This document shows positions 1 through 8,307 of a stretch of 64,000 bases of DNA, piece by piece (within the stretch, counting starts at the first letter, position 1; each line of letters opens with the position of its first letter). Source of the stretch: Prevotellaceae bacterium. Its GTDB lineage: Bacteria > Bacteroidota > Bacteroidia > Bacteroidales > Paludibacteraceae. The stretch spans positions 1-64,000 of the forward strand of contig JACJXK010000004.1 of assembly GCA_020636675.1 (NCBI GenBank), given 5' to 3'. The notes beneath the pieces were generated by a model. It ran no database searches. It was not told where the DNA came from and worked only from the letters and a program-made list of their open reading frames with translations. The translations under genes and the position numbers were made by a program.

Positions 1-460
1 CGGTAGCCTCTACGATTTGTGTTTTTTTGTTTGTGAAGACACCGTTTTCTCCAACGTTTTTGCGCCCATATTGGGTGATTGATCCGATGATGAGGTAATC
101 GGCGCTTATCGTATTGGCTTTGGTTTCTCCTCCTTTTTCGTCTGACATCTCTTTTAATAGTGCGTCTAGATCGTTTCTTTCAAGTAATATGAACTTTTCC
201 GATGCAGCTAGTTTTGAAGAAAGAATGTCTAATGCTTGTTTTCCCATAGGGTCGTTGGCTTTGTCGTAGAAGATGCCTTTCCCGTATTGGGTCTCGTTAC
301 TGAATCTGCCGATGGCCACTTTCCGTTTGATAGTACGTTTGTTGTCATCAACTACTTGTTGTGGAGCCTGTTCTACCTGCACAACATTTCTTTTTTTTGC
401 TGCAAATAATGACATCGCAATCGCCATTAAGATTGTCAATAGAATGTACCTTTTTGTCAT
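1..460 (-). CDS. CsgG/HfaB-like secreted protein, 3' end cut by window edge
   Basis: The gene reads leftwards from an ATG at 460 and runs off the window, so about 153 N-terminal residues are visible. Residues 1-20 form a signal peptide ending SLFA, with no lipobox cysteine, so this is probably not a lipoprotein. The mature part contains VAIGRFSNET, followed by a stretch ending LLERNDLDALLKE and then ADYLIIGSI. This is the N-terminal pattern of the CsgG family (curli-type outer-membrane secretion channel proteins and their relatives). In Bacteroidota such genes usually encode envelope proteins of unknown cargo. The family call is fairly good; the function is not resolved because the rest of the gene is outside the window. 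Confidence 0.7.
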   Translation of the reverse strand, partial: MTKRYILLTILMAIAMSLFAAKKRNVVQVEQAPQQVVDDNKRTIKRKVAIGRFSNETQYGKGIFYDKANDPMGKQALDILSSKLAASEKFILLERNDLDALLKEMSDEKGGETKANTISADYLIIGSITQYGRKNVGENGVFTNKKTQIVEAT

Positions 461-1267
461 GTTGTTTATAAATAAATTAAAGTTTGTTCTATGTATTAAA
501 TGTGATGTTGGGTATGATGCAATTTTTGCTATTCATAGAAACCTAAGTTCTCTTTTGCCGGTGTGATGATTATTTCTGTAGTTGACAATAGAAAATTTCA
601 GATCGCAAGTGGCGCTAGTTTTTACTTTGTAATGAATCGCAGATGTTGCTTTTCCGTTGCTAAATGTTTTCAGTAATGCTAAAAAATAACAGGGTAAAGT
701 TTAAGACCTCTTTAATCCGGCAATCCTATTCGGAAGACGACCCAAGGTAAGACGAGGAGTTACTTCAAAACTGTCACAAGTGTTTTTTTTAACGGTTACA
801 CAATCGATTTTATATGGTGCAAATATAATAAAAATGGTTTAGAGTGACAGAAAAGAGAAAGTTTATTTTGAGACAATAAAATCTGGGTATGTATTGAATT
901 GTGTGTGAAGATTTTGGCGAAAAAAGAAATTTGTACGGATCCTTTGAGTTGGAATTGTTCAAAAGATTAGATTTTGTGGGAATGCACAGGATATGGCAAT
1001 TGTTTTTTTAATATTTCGATTGATAGATGTTTATTTTTTTTGGAAGGAAAAGTGAATTTGTCTGTGCTGTTGTCTGCTTTGGGAAGGGTTGGCAAGTCCT
1101 TCCGCTAAGTCCTTTTTATATCCTCGTATTTCAGGCAAGAAGTTCTTTCCTGCGCTGCGGTACTCCTCTATTCTGCGGTGGAGAGGAGAGTGCTCGCCTG
1201 TCGACGGTGAGGTTAACCACAGAACAATACTTGTATCCGTTTTTCTAATTTCTTCTTCTGAAATTTG
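461..1267. other. 807-bp intergenic region, no convincing gene
   Basis: Open frames here are short, lack family-like sequence and overlap each other, so I call none. The stretch near 1160-1213 contains a segment reading gagtgctcgcctgtcgacgg before gtgagg. It resembles parts of the dispersed repeat copies at about 32.3 kb and 38.2 kb. A TATATTTG box on the minus strand at 820-827 is the only promoter-like element noticed. Confidence 0.5.
820..827 (-). promoter_or_regulatory. Candidate Bacteroidota -7 box (TATATTTG)
   Basis: An exact match to TAnnTTTG on the minus strand, pointing towards the CsgG-like gene. It lies about 360 bp upstream of that start codon and has no clear -33 TTTG partner, so it is weak. 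It could equally drive a small RNA. Confidence 0.25.
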
Positions 1268-1840
1268 TTATAGTTCGTCGTAGATGGGAAGATATTCTTT
1301 GTCCATCCTGATTTCACATTGTGCGTCGTCTACCACGTCGCGTATGGTTCCCATCCATCCGGAGAGAGAACCGTCTTCCTCTAAAAGATTCATCGTCTCT
1401 TTCCTTCGAAGGTAAAGTACCAGACGGCTGTCTTCGAATTTCACGTACATATAAGGAGCGAAGAATCCGATGAGGTCGGCGTTGTCGTAATAGATGATGT
1501 AGTCTTCCAAATGATAGGAACTGCTGTCTCTTACAAATCCATCGCGGAGGAAGTAAGCCATCTTGTCTTTGAAGAAGATAGATCCGTCTTTCGCTTTGTC
1601 GGCGAAGGCATCGTCCATTTTCCCCTTTAATCCTAATGAACTAACTTGCACCTGATATTTCCAGTTGATGTCGACGTAGGCTTTTGTGTCGCTGATTTTC
1701 CATCCGCCAAGAATTTGCTCGACCGAGACGGTTGTCGTAACTAAGGAAGGCACGTTGTCGTCATCGCAGGAGGTAAGAGACATAAGTCCGCATAAAAGGA
1801 CAATCACTATTTTTAGAATGTATTTTTTTCCCATATCCAT
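1268..1840 (-). CDS. Hypothetical lipoprotein, 190 aa
   Basis: The protein starts with a basic/hydrophobic signal sequence and a lipobox LTSC followed by DDD. It should therefore be a lipoprotein cleaved at that cysteine; acidic residues straight after the Cys favour surface exposure in Bacteroidota. The start could be the first ATG or the third codon (also ATG). The mature region of about 165 residues has no motif I can assign. It looks like a compact beta-rich fold with 'GGWKISD' near the N-terminus, reminiscent of small Bacteroidales lipoproteins that read as lipocalin-like. It lies downstream of prfB on the same strand, behind a strong terminator. Function unknown. Confidence 0.75.
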   Translation of the reverse strand: MDMGKKYILKIVIVLLCGLMSLTSCDDDNVPSLVTTTVSVEQILGGWKISDTKAYVDINWKYQVQVSSLGLKGKMDDAFADKAKDGSIFFKDKMAYFLRDGFVRDSSSYHLEDYIIYYDNADLIGFFAPYMYVKFEDSRLVLYLRRKETMNLLEEDGSLSGWMGTIRDVVDDAQCEIRMDKEYLPIYDEL

Positions 1841-1873
1841 TTGTAGTTAGTTGTAAAAAAGAGGAGGACGATT

Positions 1874-1912
1874 AAAAAGGAACGGACTCTATCCCGGTTC
1901 CGTTCCTTTTTT
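1874..1912 (-). terminator. Intrinsic terminator after prfB
   Basis: 13-bp inverted repeat (aaaaaggaacgga at 1874-1886 against tccgttccttttt at 1899-1911) with a 12-nt loop. The flanking A and T runs make it usable on both strands. On the minus strand it follows prfB by about 90 bp. Confidence 0.75.
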
Positions 1913-1919
1913 GTATTGT

Positions 1920-1927
1920 CAAATATA
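1920..1927 (-). promoter_or_regulatory. Candidate -7 box for the lipoprotein gene
   Basis: TATATTTG on the minus strand, about 80 bp upstream of the lipoprotein start. A transcript from here would begin just before the prfB terminator hairpin, so the hairpin would sit at the very 5' end of the mRNA. Confidence 0.4.
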
Positions 1928-2001
1928 ATCAACAAGGGCGACAATTGTTCGTTTTGTTGTGAATATTAGCCGTCTGTTGATGGGTGCGCAGTCCTTTTTC
2001 G

Positions 2002-3115
2002 TTATTTTGAACCGCCAAATTCCATGAGGTAAGCTTTGATGAATCCGTCTAGGTCTCCATCCATGACCGCCTGTACGTTGGACGTTTGGAAGTCTGTGCG
2101 GTGGTCTTTTACCCGTCTGTCGTCAAAGACATAGCTTCTGATCTGAGATCCCCATTCTATCTTCTTTTTGCCCGCTTCCACCTTTGCCGATTCTACCCTG
2201 CGTTTTTCCAACTCATATTCGTATAGTTGGGATTTCAGCAGTCGCATGGCATTGTCCTTGTTTCCGAACTGGGAGCGGCTTTCCGTATTTTCGATCACGA
2301 TCTCTTCTATCTGTCCTGTCAGGTCGTTCTTGTATTTGTAGTGAAGACGTACGCCTGTTTCTACCTTGTTCACATTCTGGCCACCTGCTCCACTCGAACG
2401 GAATGTGTCCCATGTGAGGTTGGCTGGATTGATTTCGATTTCGATGCTATCGTCTACCAACGGAACTACGAATACGGAGGTGAAGGAAGTCATCCTTTTG
2501 CCCTGTGCGTTGAATGGAGAGACGCGTACCAGACGGTGTACTCCATTCTCGCTTTTGAGGTAACCATAGGCCATTTCTCCTTCAACCTGCATGGTCGCTG
2601 TTTTTATGCCGGCTTCGTCTCCGTCCTGCCAGTTCGTAATCTCAGTTTTGTATCCGTGGGTCTCGCACCATCTCTGGTACATACGGAAGAGCATGATGGC
2701 CCAGTCTTGAGCTTCCGTGCCTCCTGCGCCGGCAACAATCTTGAGCACTGCGCCCATCTTGTCTTCGTCGTTGCGTAGCATGTTGCGCATCTCGAGATTT
2801 TCAGTGAGGTCCATGGCATGGTCGTAGGCATGTGTGACTTCGTCTTCGGACACGGCTTCCTCTTTGAAGAAGTCCATGGCCAGCTGCAGCTCGTCGCAGG
2901 CGCCTTTCACCTCGTTATAGCTTTCTACCCATTTCTTTAGGTCTTTCACCTTCTTCATTTGGGCTTCGGCGGCTTTCTGGTCTTCCCAAAAGCCGGGGGC
3001 TTGTGTGTGGAGTTCCTCCTCCTCGATCTGAACTAGTTTCGCATCGATGTCAAAGATACCTCCTCAACGCGTCCTCGCGTTCCAACAAATTCTTTAGTTG
3101 GTCTACTGTTGTCAT
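2002..3115 (-). CDS. prfB: Peptide chain release factor 2, with programmed +1 frameshift
   Basis: Release factor 2 ends translation at UGA and UAA by triggering peptide release in the ribosome. The gene is in two frames. Codons 1-21 run from the ATG at 3115 to a CTT, then an in-frame TGA at 3052-3050. The site reads AGG AGG TAT CTT TGA C: a Shine-Dalgarno-like run just before CTT-TGA, the classic autoregulatory RF2 slippery site. Skipping one base at 3052 continues in the +1 frame as DIDAKLVQ and gives about 370 residues. The main frame has the RF2 recognition tripeptide SPF and the catalytic GGQ loop (SGAGGQNVNK). It lies 54 bp after the acyl-CoA ligase gene and is probably co-transcribed with it. 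Family and frameshift are certain. Confidence 0.97.
3046..3064 (-). promoter_or_regulatory. prfB: prfB programmed +1 frameshift site
   Basis: Minus strand reads agg agg tat ctt tga c. The internal TGA is at 3052-3050. The purine-rich AGGAGG pairs with 16S rRNA and stimulates the shift. When RF2 is scarce the ribosome slips and makes more RF2. Confidence 0.93.
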
Positions 3116-3169
3116 TTTTAGTTTTAAATTTTGTGGAAATCTGTATGTTTCTGTCTCTTCTATCCTCTT

Positions 3170-4978
3170 CTAGCAGTACATCGCCTCGATTTGAGAAGCG
3201 TAGTTCTGGTTGATTATCTTTCTCTTGAGTTTCAGCGTGAGTGTCAACTCTCCGTTCTCCGAAGTGAAAGGATGGGCAAGCAGTGTGAATTTCTTTACTT
3301 GTTCGTATGTCGCCAAGTCTTTTTGGCATTGCTGGATTCTGCCCCATAGGAAGTCTATGATCTTCTCGTTTTGTAGCAGTTCTTCCATCGAGTTATATTT
3401 TATCTTCGTGAGTTCGGCATACGCCTTCAATGCAGGGTAGGCAGGGACGATCAGTGCCGACACATACTTGCGCTGGTCGCCGATGATGGCGGCTTGCTCT
3501 ATGTATTTGTCTATGACAAGTTTGTTCTCAACCTGCTGAGGCGCAATGTATTTTCCGTTGGATGTTTTGAATAGTTCCTTTATCCTTTCGGTCATTATGA
3601 GTCTTCCTTCTGGAGTTACCTTTCCTGCATCTCCGGTTCTGAACCATCCGTCTATGAAGCTTTCTTCGTTGGCTTGCGGTTTTTTATAGTAACCTTTGGT
3701 GATGGTCTCGCCTTTTAGTAGAATCTCGTTGTTTTCTCCTATTTTGACAAAAACCTCCGGCATGATGTCGCCTACTGAGGCTATGTCATAGTCTTTGTTG
3801 TATGGGTTGTAGCAGGCAACTGTGGCCGTCGACTCTGTTAGCCCGTAACCGACAACGATATTGAGCCCTACGCTGTGGAGGAAGATGTTGACGTCTGATG
3901 ACAATTGTGATCCGGCACATGGGAACAGAACTCCGTTTTCCAGTCCGATTACTTTTTTCAATAGATGGAAAAGTGTTTTGTTGTAGAACTGGTATTTCAG
4001 TTCCAGAAGCATCGGAACGGTTTTGTCGTAACGTTTGTACTCGAGGTTCCTCTTTTCCCCCACTTTTATGGCGTGACGGGTTAGCTTTTGTAGGAATCCT
4101 GGGAATGTTTCTATCTTTTCGTTTACGCCAGAATATACCTTCTCCCAAAAACGGGGAACGGCACACATCATGTTGGGGCGAACCTCTTTCATCACGTCTT
4201 GGATGATTTGAGGACGGAGGTTAATGATAACCGTCACTCCTTTATGTAGACAATAATAAAGCCATGCCCGCTCAAAAACGTGGCTTAGCGGCAAGAAACA
4301 CAATGAGTTAAGTTTGTCTGTGACGTTTGTCAGACGCATGTCGTGTATTTTTATCGCCTGCATATAGTTGGCGTGCGATAGCATGACACCCTTAGGCTCT
4401 CCTGTTGTTCCGGAGGTATAGATGAGGGTTGCCAAGTCGTCAAGAGAAAGTCTGGACATTCTCTCCTCGAATATTCCGGGAGCCGAGCCTGACTCTTCTC
4501 CATGTTTCAGAAAGTCAATGAAGGTGATGGCGGAATCTTCGCCTTTCAAGTCGATTGATTCGTCTATGGCGACAATCTTCTTCAGCGTTTTTGAGTTGTG
4601 CAATGCTTCAACAGCCCTGTCGTATTGATATTGCTCACCCACGAAAAGAATTTCTATTTCGGCATCGTTGATGATGTATTCTATCTGTGAGGTGGAAGAC
4701 GTGGCATACATGGGAACCGTAGTGATTCTCATGGCTTGGCAGGCTAGGTCTACCTCTATGATTTCCGCCATGTTCTGGGAGAATATTCCTATCTTGTCAT
4801 TCTCCTTGGCTCCTATTTCTATCAGAGAATAGGCGGTTTGCTTTACCTTGTCGCGAAGTTCTACCCATGTAATGTCAGACCAACGGTTACTCACCGTGTC
4901 TTTGTACTGCATGGCGACCTTCTGTCCATATTTCTTGGCGTTTTCAAAAACTAACTTTCCTAAGTGTGTATATTCCAT
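3170..4978 (-). CDS. Long-chain fatty acid--CoA ligase (AMP-forming), FadD15-like
   Basis: An adenylate-forming enzyme of about 602 residues that activates fatty acids to acyl-CoA through an acyl-AMP. The ATP-binding motif YTSGTTGEPKG is at about residues 187-197. YGLTES follows in the middle and GWFRTGD near the C-terminal third; the C-terminal lobe carries the usual lysine-rich hinge region. The start is placed at the ATG at 4978 (MEYTHLGK). A longer in-frame reading to 5116 would overlap rnc and adds residues unlike the family. It sits 64 bp after rnc and 54 bp before prfB, in what looks like one long transcript from acpP. The substrate chain length cannot be read from the sequence. Confidence 0.9.
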   Translation of the reverse strand: MEYTHLGKLVFENAKKYGQKVAMQYKDTVSNRWSDITWVELRDKVKQTAYSLIEIGAKENDKIGIFSQNMAEIIEVDLACQAMRITTVPMYATSSTSQIEYIINDAEIEILFVGEQYQYDRAVEALHNSKTLKKIVAIDESIDLKGEDSAITFIDFLKHGEESGSAPGIFEERMSRLSLDDLATLIYTSGTTGEPKGVMLSHANYMQAIKIHDMRLTNVTDKLNSLCFLPLSHVFERAWLYYCLHKGVTVIINLRPQIIQDVMKEVRPNMMCAVPRFWEKVYSGVNEKIETFPGFLQKLTRHAIKVGEKRNLEYKRYDKTVPMLLELKYQFYNKTLFHLLKKVIGLENGVLFPCAGSQLSSDVNIFLHSVGLNIVVGYGLTESTATVACYNPYNKDYDIASVGDIMPEVFVKIGENNEILLKGETITKGYYKKPQANEESFIDGWFRTGDAGKVTPEGRLIMTERIKELFKTSNGKYIAPQQVENKLVIDKYIEQAAIIGDQRKYVSALIVPAYPALKAYAELTKIKYNSMEELLQNEKIIDFLWGRIQQCQKDLATYEQVKKFTLLAHPFTSENGELTLTLKLKRKIINQNYASQIEAMYC

Positions 4979-5042
4979 AACATATATGTTTTTTGGAGAA
5001 TAGATTGTACAAGTGGTTTGCGTGGCATCCGTAGACGCCAGG

Positions 5043-5891
5043 TTACAGACCGTCTCCTTGCAAATCCAATGAGTCCGATGTGATTTGAGACGATGGAATC
5101 TCTCCCGAATCGTCAATGACTTTGTCTTTCAAGTATACGGATTTGTCTTTTCCTACGCTTTTGAGCGCTTTCTTGGCGGCGTTCTGTTGTGATTCCTTTT
5201 TTGAATAGCCCACACCTTCGCCGGCGCGGATGCCATTGATTATAATCTGAGTCTGGAAAACCGGATTGTTCTCTTCGTCGATGGATTCTTCAATAAGGTC
5301 GAACACGAGGCTGGCTTTATATTTCTGACTCCATTCGATGAGCTTGGATTTGAAGTTGACTTCTCTGTTTGCTAGTTTATTCAAGTCCAAACATTTGCCA
5401 AGCACCATTTCTTCCATGAACCACTTGCATTTCTCGTATCCGTAGTCAAGATATATGGCACCGACTAGCGCTTCGAAGGCGTTGCCATATATATTGATGT
5501 TGTGGGTGTGGTTCTTATGGTTGGAGAATACCATGAGGCGGTCCAGTCCAATCTCAACTGCCACCCGGTTCAAGGTCTCCCGTTGTACGACCTTAGAGCG
5601 GGTGTTGGTAAGAAATCCTTCGCGTCTGCCGGTGAATCTACGGTACAGAATGTCAGCGACTACCGCATCCAATATGGCATCGCCCAAAAACTCAAGCCGC
5701 TCGTTATTGAGATAGTGGCCGTCCTTCGCTTTTACAGCAGAAGATTTATGAAGGAGAGCCAACTCATAATACTTAATGTTCTTGGGTAAAAATCCCAAAA
5801 TGGGATATAACAAAAGATAAGGCTCTTTTCGATTTTTCGTCAAGAGCCTTAGTCTTTCTATTATTTTCTTTACTAAATTATTACTTTGCAA
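5043..5891 (-). CDS. rnc: Ribonuclease III
   Basis: Cleaves double-stranded RNA in rRNA maturation and mRNA decay. The RNase III signature NERLEFLGDAILD, with its metal-binding acidic residues, is near residues 62-74. A second acidic cluster lies in the EALVGAIYLDYG motif. A double-stranded-RNA-binding domain with GYSKKESQQNAAKKAL is near the C-terminus, giving 282 residues in all. The start appears to be a TTG at 5891 that overlaps the last 11 bases of fabF, because no ATG or GTG occurs before the conserved region. This suggests translational coupling with fabF. The acpP-fabF-rnc order is typical of Bacteroidales. Confidence 0.93.
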   Translation of the reverse strand: MQSNNLVKKIIERLRLLTKNRKEPYLLLYPILGFLPKNIKYYELALLHKSSAVKAKDGHYLNNERLEFLGDAILDAVVADILYRRFTGRREGFLTNTRSKVVQRETLNRVAVEIGLDRLMVFSNHKNHTHNINIYGNAFEALVGAIYLDYGYEKCKWFMEEMVLGKCLDLNKLANREVNFKSKLIEWSQKYKASLVFDLIEESIDEENNPVFQTQIIINGIRAGEGVGYSKKESQQNAAKKALKSVGKDKSVYLKDKVIDDSGEIPSSQITSDSLDLQGDGL

Positions 5892-7143
5892 ATTTCTTTA
5901 CAATTATAGAAGAATTGTGACCACCAAAGCCAAACGTATTGGAAAGAGCGGCGCGAACCACCCTCTTCTGGGCTTTGTTGAATGTGAAGTTCAGTTTGTT
6001 GTCTAATTCAGGATCGTCATCGTCCGGAGTGTGGTTGATAGTAGGAGGCACAATGTCATTCTTTACGGAAAGGACACTGGCTATGGCTTCTATCGCACCT
6101 GTTGCACCGAGAAGATGTCCGGTCATGGATTTGGTCGAACTGATGTTTAGCTTATAGGCATTGTCGCCAAATACATTTTTGATGGCTTTCACTTCGGAAG
6201 GGTCTCCCACTGGGGTGGAAGTGCCGTGTACGTTGATGTAGTCAATCTCTTCGGGTGCCATATTGGCATCTTTGAGAGCGCTGTTCATAACGAGGATGGC
6301 ACCTAATCCTTCAGGATGAGTGGCCGTCATGTGATAGGCATCTGCAGAAGCTCCAGTACCGGCCACCTCAGCATAGATCTTGGCTCCACGCGCTAACGCA
6401 TGTTCCAGCTCTTCTAAAACTAAGCTTCCGGAACCTTCTCCCATGACAAAACCATCCCTTGATTTGCTGAATGGTCTTGACGCTGTTTGAGGGCTGTCGT
6501 TTCTTGTAGACAATGCATGCATGGAATTGAAGCCACCCACACCCGGAGCGGTGATGGCTGCTTCTGCTCCACCTGCGATCATAACGTCTGCTTTTCCAAG
6601 ACGGATAATGTCGAATGCAACTCCTAATGCGTTGGTTGAAGAGGCACAAGCCGAAACCGTGCCGAAGTTAGGACCGCGAAATCCATATATCATGGATATA
6701 TGCCCTGCAGCTATGTCTCCAATCATTTTAGGAATGAAGAACGGATTGAATCTAGGAACTCTATCTTCTGTTGCATAGTAGCTGGCCACTTCCTGTTCGA
6801 ATGTGCTGATACCTCCTATGCCGGCGGCAAAAATCACACCCACACGGTCGTGGTCGAGCTTCTCCATATCGAATGCTGCATCGTCCACACTTTCTTTGGC
6901 GGCAGCAACAGCAAATTGCGAGTAAAGGTCATACTTGCGAACCTCCTTCTTCTCGAAATACTTCAGGGGGTCGAAGTCCTTCACTTCGCACGCAATTTGC
7001 GTCTTGAACTTAGAAGCGTCAAAATGAGTAATAGGCCCAGCTCCACTTACTCCAGCCAGCAAGTTGTTCCAGAAATCCGAAACGTTGTTGCCTATTGGGG
7101 TAACGGCACCCAGACCTGTTACTACTACTCTTTTTAATTCCAT
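5881..7143 (-). CDS. fabF: 3-oxoacyl-[acyl-carrier-protein] synthase II
   Basis: KAS II condenses malonyl-ACP with an acyl-ACP in each elongation round of type II fatty acid synthesis. At 420 residues it has the normal family length. The active-site cysteine is about residue 166 in VSACASSTNALG. The two catalytic histidines lie in NVHGTSTPVGD and MTGHLLGATGAIEA, and the glycine-rich NTFGFGGHN is close to the C-terminus. It lies 21 bp downstream of acpP, its substrate carrier, and overlaps rnc at its 3' end, so the three genes form an operon. Confidence 0.97.
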   Translation of the reverse strand: MELKRVVVTGLGAVTPIGNNVSDFWNNLLAGVSGAGPITHFDASKFKTQIACEVKDFDPLKYFEKKEVRKYDLYSQFAVAAAKESVDDAAFDMEKLDHDRVGVIFAAGIGGISTFEQEVASYYATEDRVPRFNPFFIPKMIGDIAAGHISMIYGFRGPNFGTVSACASSTNALGVAFDIIRLGKADVMIAGGAEAAITAPGVGGFNSMHALSTRNDSPQTASRPFSKSRDGFVMGEGSGSLVLEELEHALARGAKIYAEVAGTGASADAYHMTATHPEGLGAILVMNSALKDANMAPEEIDYINVHGTSTPVGDPSEVKAIKNVFGDNAYKLNISSTKSMTGHLLGATGAIEAIASVLSVKNDIVPPTINHTPDDDDPELDNKLNFTFNKAQKRVVRAALSNTFGFGGHNSSIIVKKFAK

Positions 7144-7164
7144 ACTTTTTGGAAAAGTAAAAAA

Positions 7165-7401
7165 TTATTTTTGCAAAGACTCAATATGAGCTATCGCATC
7201 TCCCACTGTAGAGATCTTCTCTGCTTGATCATCAGGAATCGTTACTCCGAATTCTTTCTCGAATTCCATAATCAACTCAACAGTGTCAAGAGAGTCTGCG
7301 CCTAAATCGTTAGTGAAACTTGCTTCTGGTGTTACTTCAGATTCTTCTACACCTAACTTATCAACGATAATAGCTTTTACTCTTGATGCAACTTCTGACA
7401 T
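7165..7401 (-). CDS. acpP: Acyl carrier protein
   Basis: A small acidic protein of 78 residues that carries the growing acyl chain on a phosphopantetheine arm. The attachment serine is Ser37 in [13 protein letters not shown], the signature of the family. Helix II (the recognition helix) follows directly. It is the first gene of the acpP-fabF-rnc operon, which probably continues through the acyl-CoA ligase to prfB. Confidence 0.97.
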   Translation of the reverse strand: MSEVASRVKAIIVDKLGVEESEVTPEASFTNDLGADSLDTVELIMEFEKEFGVTIPDDQAEKISTVGDAIAHIESLQK

Positions 7402-7445
7402 AATCTTAATTTTTTAGTTAATAATAAAATACTAATTTTGCAGTG

Positions 7446-7478
7446 CAAAGAAATAAATTTTTATCGACATACCACAAT
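7446..7478 (-). promoter_or_regulatory. Candidate acpP operon promoter
   Basis: On the minus strand a near-match -7 box TTTCTTTG (7 of 8 to TAnnTTTG, at 7453-7446) lies 21 nt downstream of an ATTG -33-like box (7478-7475). This would give a leader of roughly 40 nt before the acpP ATG. Confidence 0.4.
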
Positions 7479-7592
7479 TATTTGTCATTTTTTTGATGGA
7501 TTTTGCTCATTTCCGATAAAAATGTGCAGTTTTTCTGATGCTTTACAACATATTTTTATTGATAACGTATTATTTATCATATATTTACAATT

Positions 7593-8162
7593 ATGAATAA
7601 GAAAGTGGCAATTTTTGCTTCTGGTTCTGGTACTAACGCTGAAAATATCATAAAATATTTTTCTTCTAACAAAAAAGCGGAAATTAAGCTGCTTTTTTGT
7701 AACAAAAAAGATGCGTATGTGCTTGTTCGTGCCGAGAAGTTGGGTATTCCTTCTGTCGTTTTCACTAAAAAACAGATGGAAGATGGTGAGATTTTGTCTC
7801 TTCTTCAGAGAGAGGGCATCGATTTTATTGTCCTTGCCGGATTCCTTTTGAAGGTGACGGATGATATGATTAAGGCATTCCCGAACCGTATTGTTAATAT
7901 CCATCCTGCTTTGTTGCCTAGGCATGGCGGCAAGGGTATGTATGGAATGAAGGTGCATGAGGCTGTGGTGGCTGCCGGTGAGAAGGAGAGCGGAATCACA
8001 ATACATTATGTGAATGAGTTTTACGACTCCGGCACTACCATATTTCAAAAGAAGTGCGAGGTGTTGCCTACCGATACTCCCGAAGATGTGGCTACAAAAG
8101 TCCATGGTTTGGAATACGAATGTTTTCCTAAGGTCATAGACGAGGTGTTGGAAAAAATGTGA
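7593..8162 (+). CDS. purN: Phosphoribosylglycinamide formyltransferase
   Basis: Transfers a formyl group from 10-formyl-tetrahydrofolate to GAR, the third step of purine synthesis. The N-terminal nucleotide-binding loop FASGSGTN is present. The catalytic triad is visible as Asn102 and His104 in IVNIHPALLP and Asp145 in YDSGTTIFQ. At 189 residues it has the usual length. It is divergent from acpP with about 190 bp between the two starts, and is followed by a strong bidirectional terminator, so it is probably a single-gene transcript. Confidence 0.95.
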   Translation: MNKKVAIFASGSGTNAENIIKYFSSNKKAEIKLLFCNKKDAYVLVRAEKLGIPSVVFTKKQMEDGEILSLLQREGIDFIVLAGFLLKVTDDMIKAFPNRIVNIHPALLPRHGGKGMYGMKVHEAVVAAGEKESGITIHYVNEFYDSGTTIFQKKCEVLPTDTPEDVATKVHGLEYECFPKVIDEVLEKM

Positions 8163-8217
8163 CTCTAAATCGTCATTTAATGACGTGTTGCCTCTGCCTT
8201 TTGGTGGGAGCTGAGAA

Positions 8218-8257
8218 ACAAAGAGCCGACGGAATATTCATTCCGTCGGCTCTTTGT
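8218..8257. terminator. Bidirectional terminator between purN and the GPH symporter
   Basis: Perfect 18-bp inverted repeat (8218-8235 against 8240-8257) with a 4-nt loop attc. The stem core is gagccgacggaat. It separates the convergent purN (+) and symporter (-) genes. Confidence 0.85.
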
Positions 8258-8307
8258 TATTGGGGTAAGGTCAGGAGGCAATTTCGTGCATTCCGGACAA
8301 CCTTTAA

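Noticed and set aside
1027..1283. Small overlapping plus-strand frames of 64-73 codons
   Set aside because: They overlap in two frames, have no family-like sequence or start context, and include part of the dispersed repeat.
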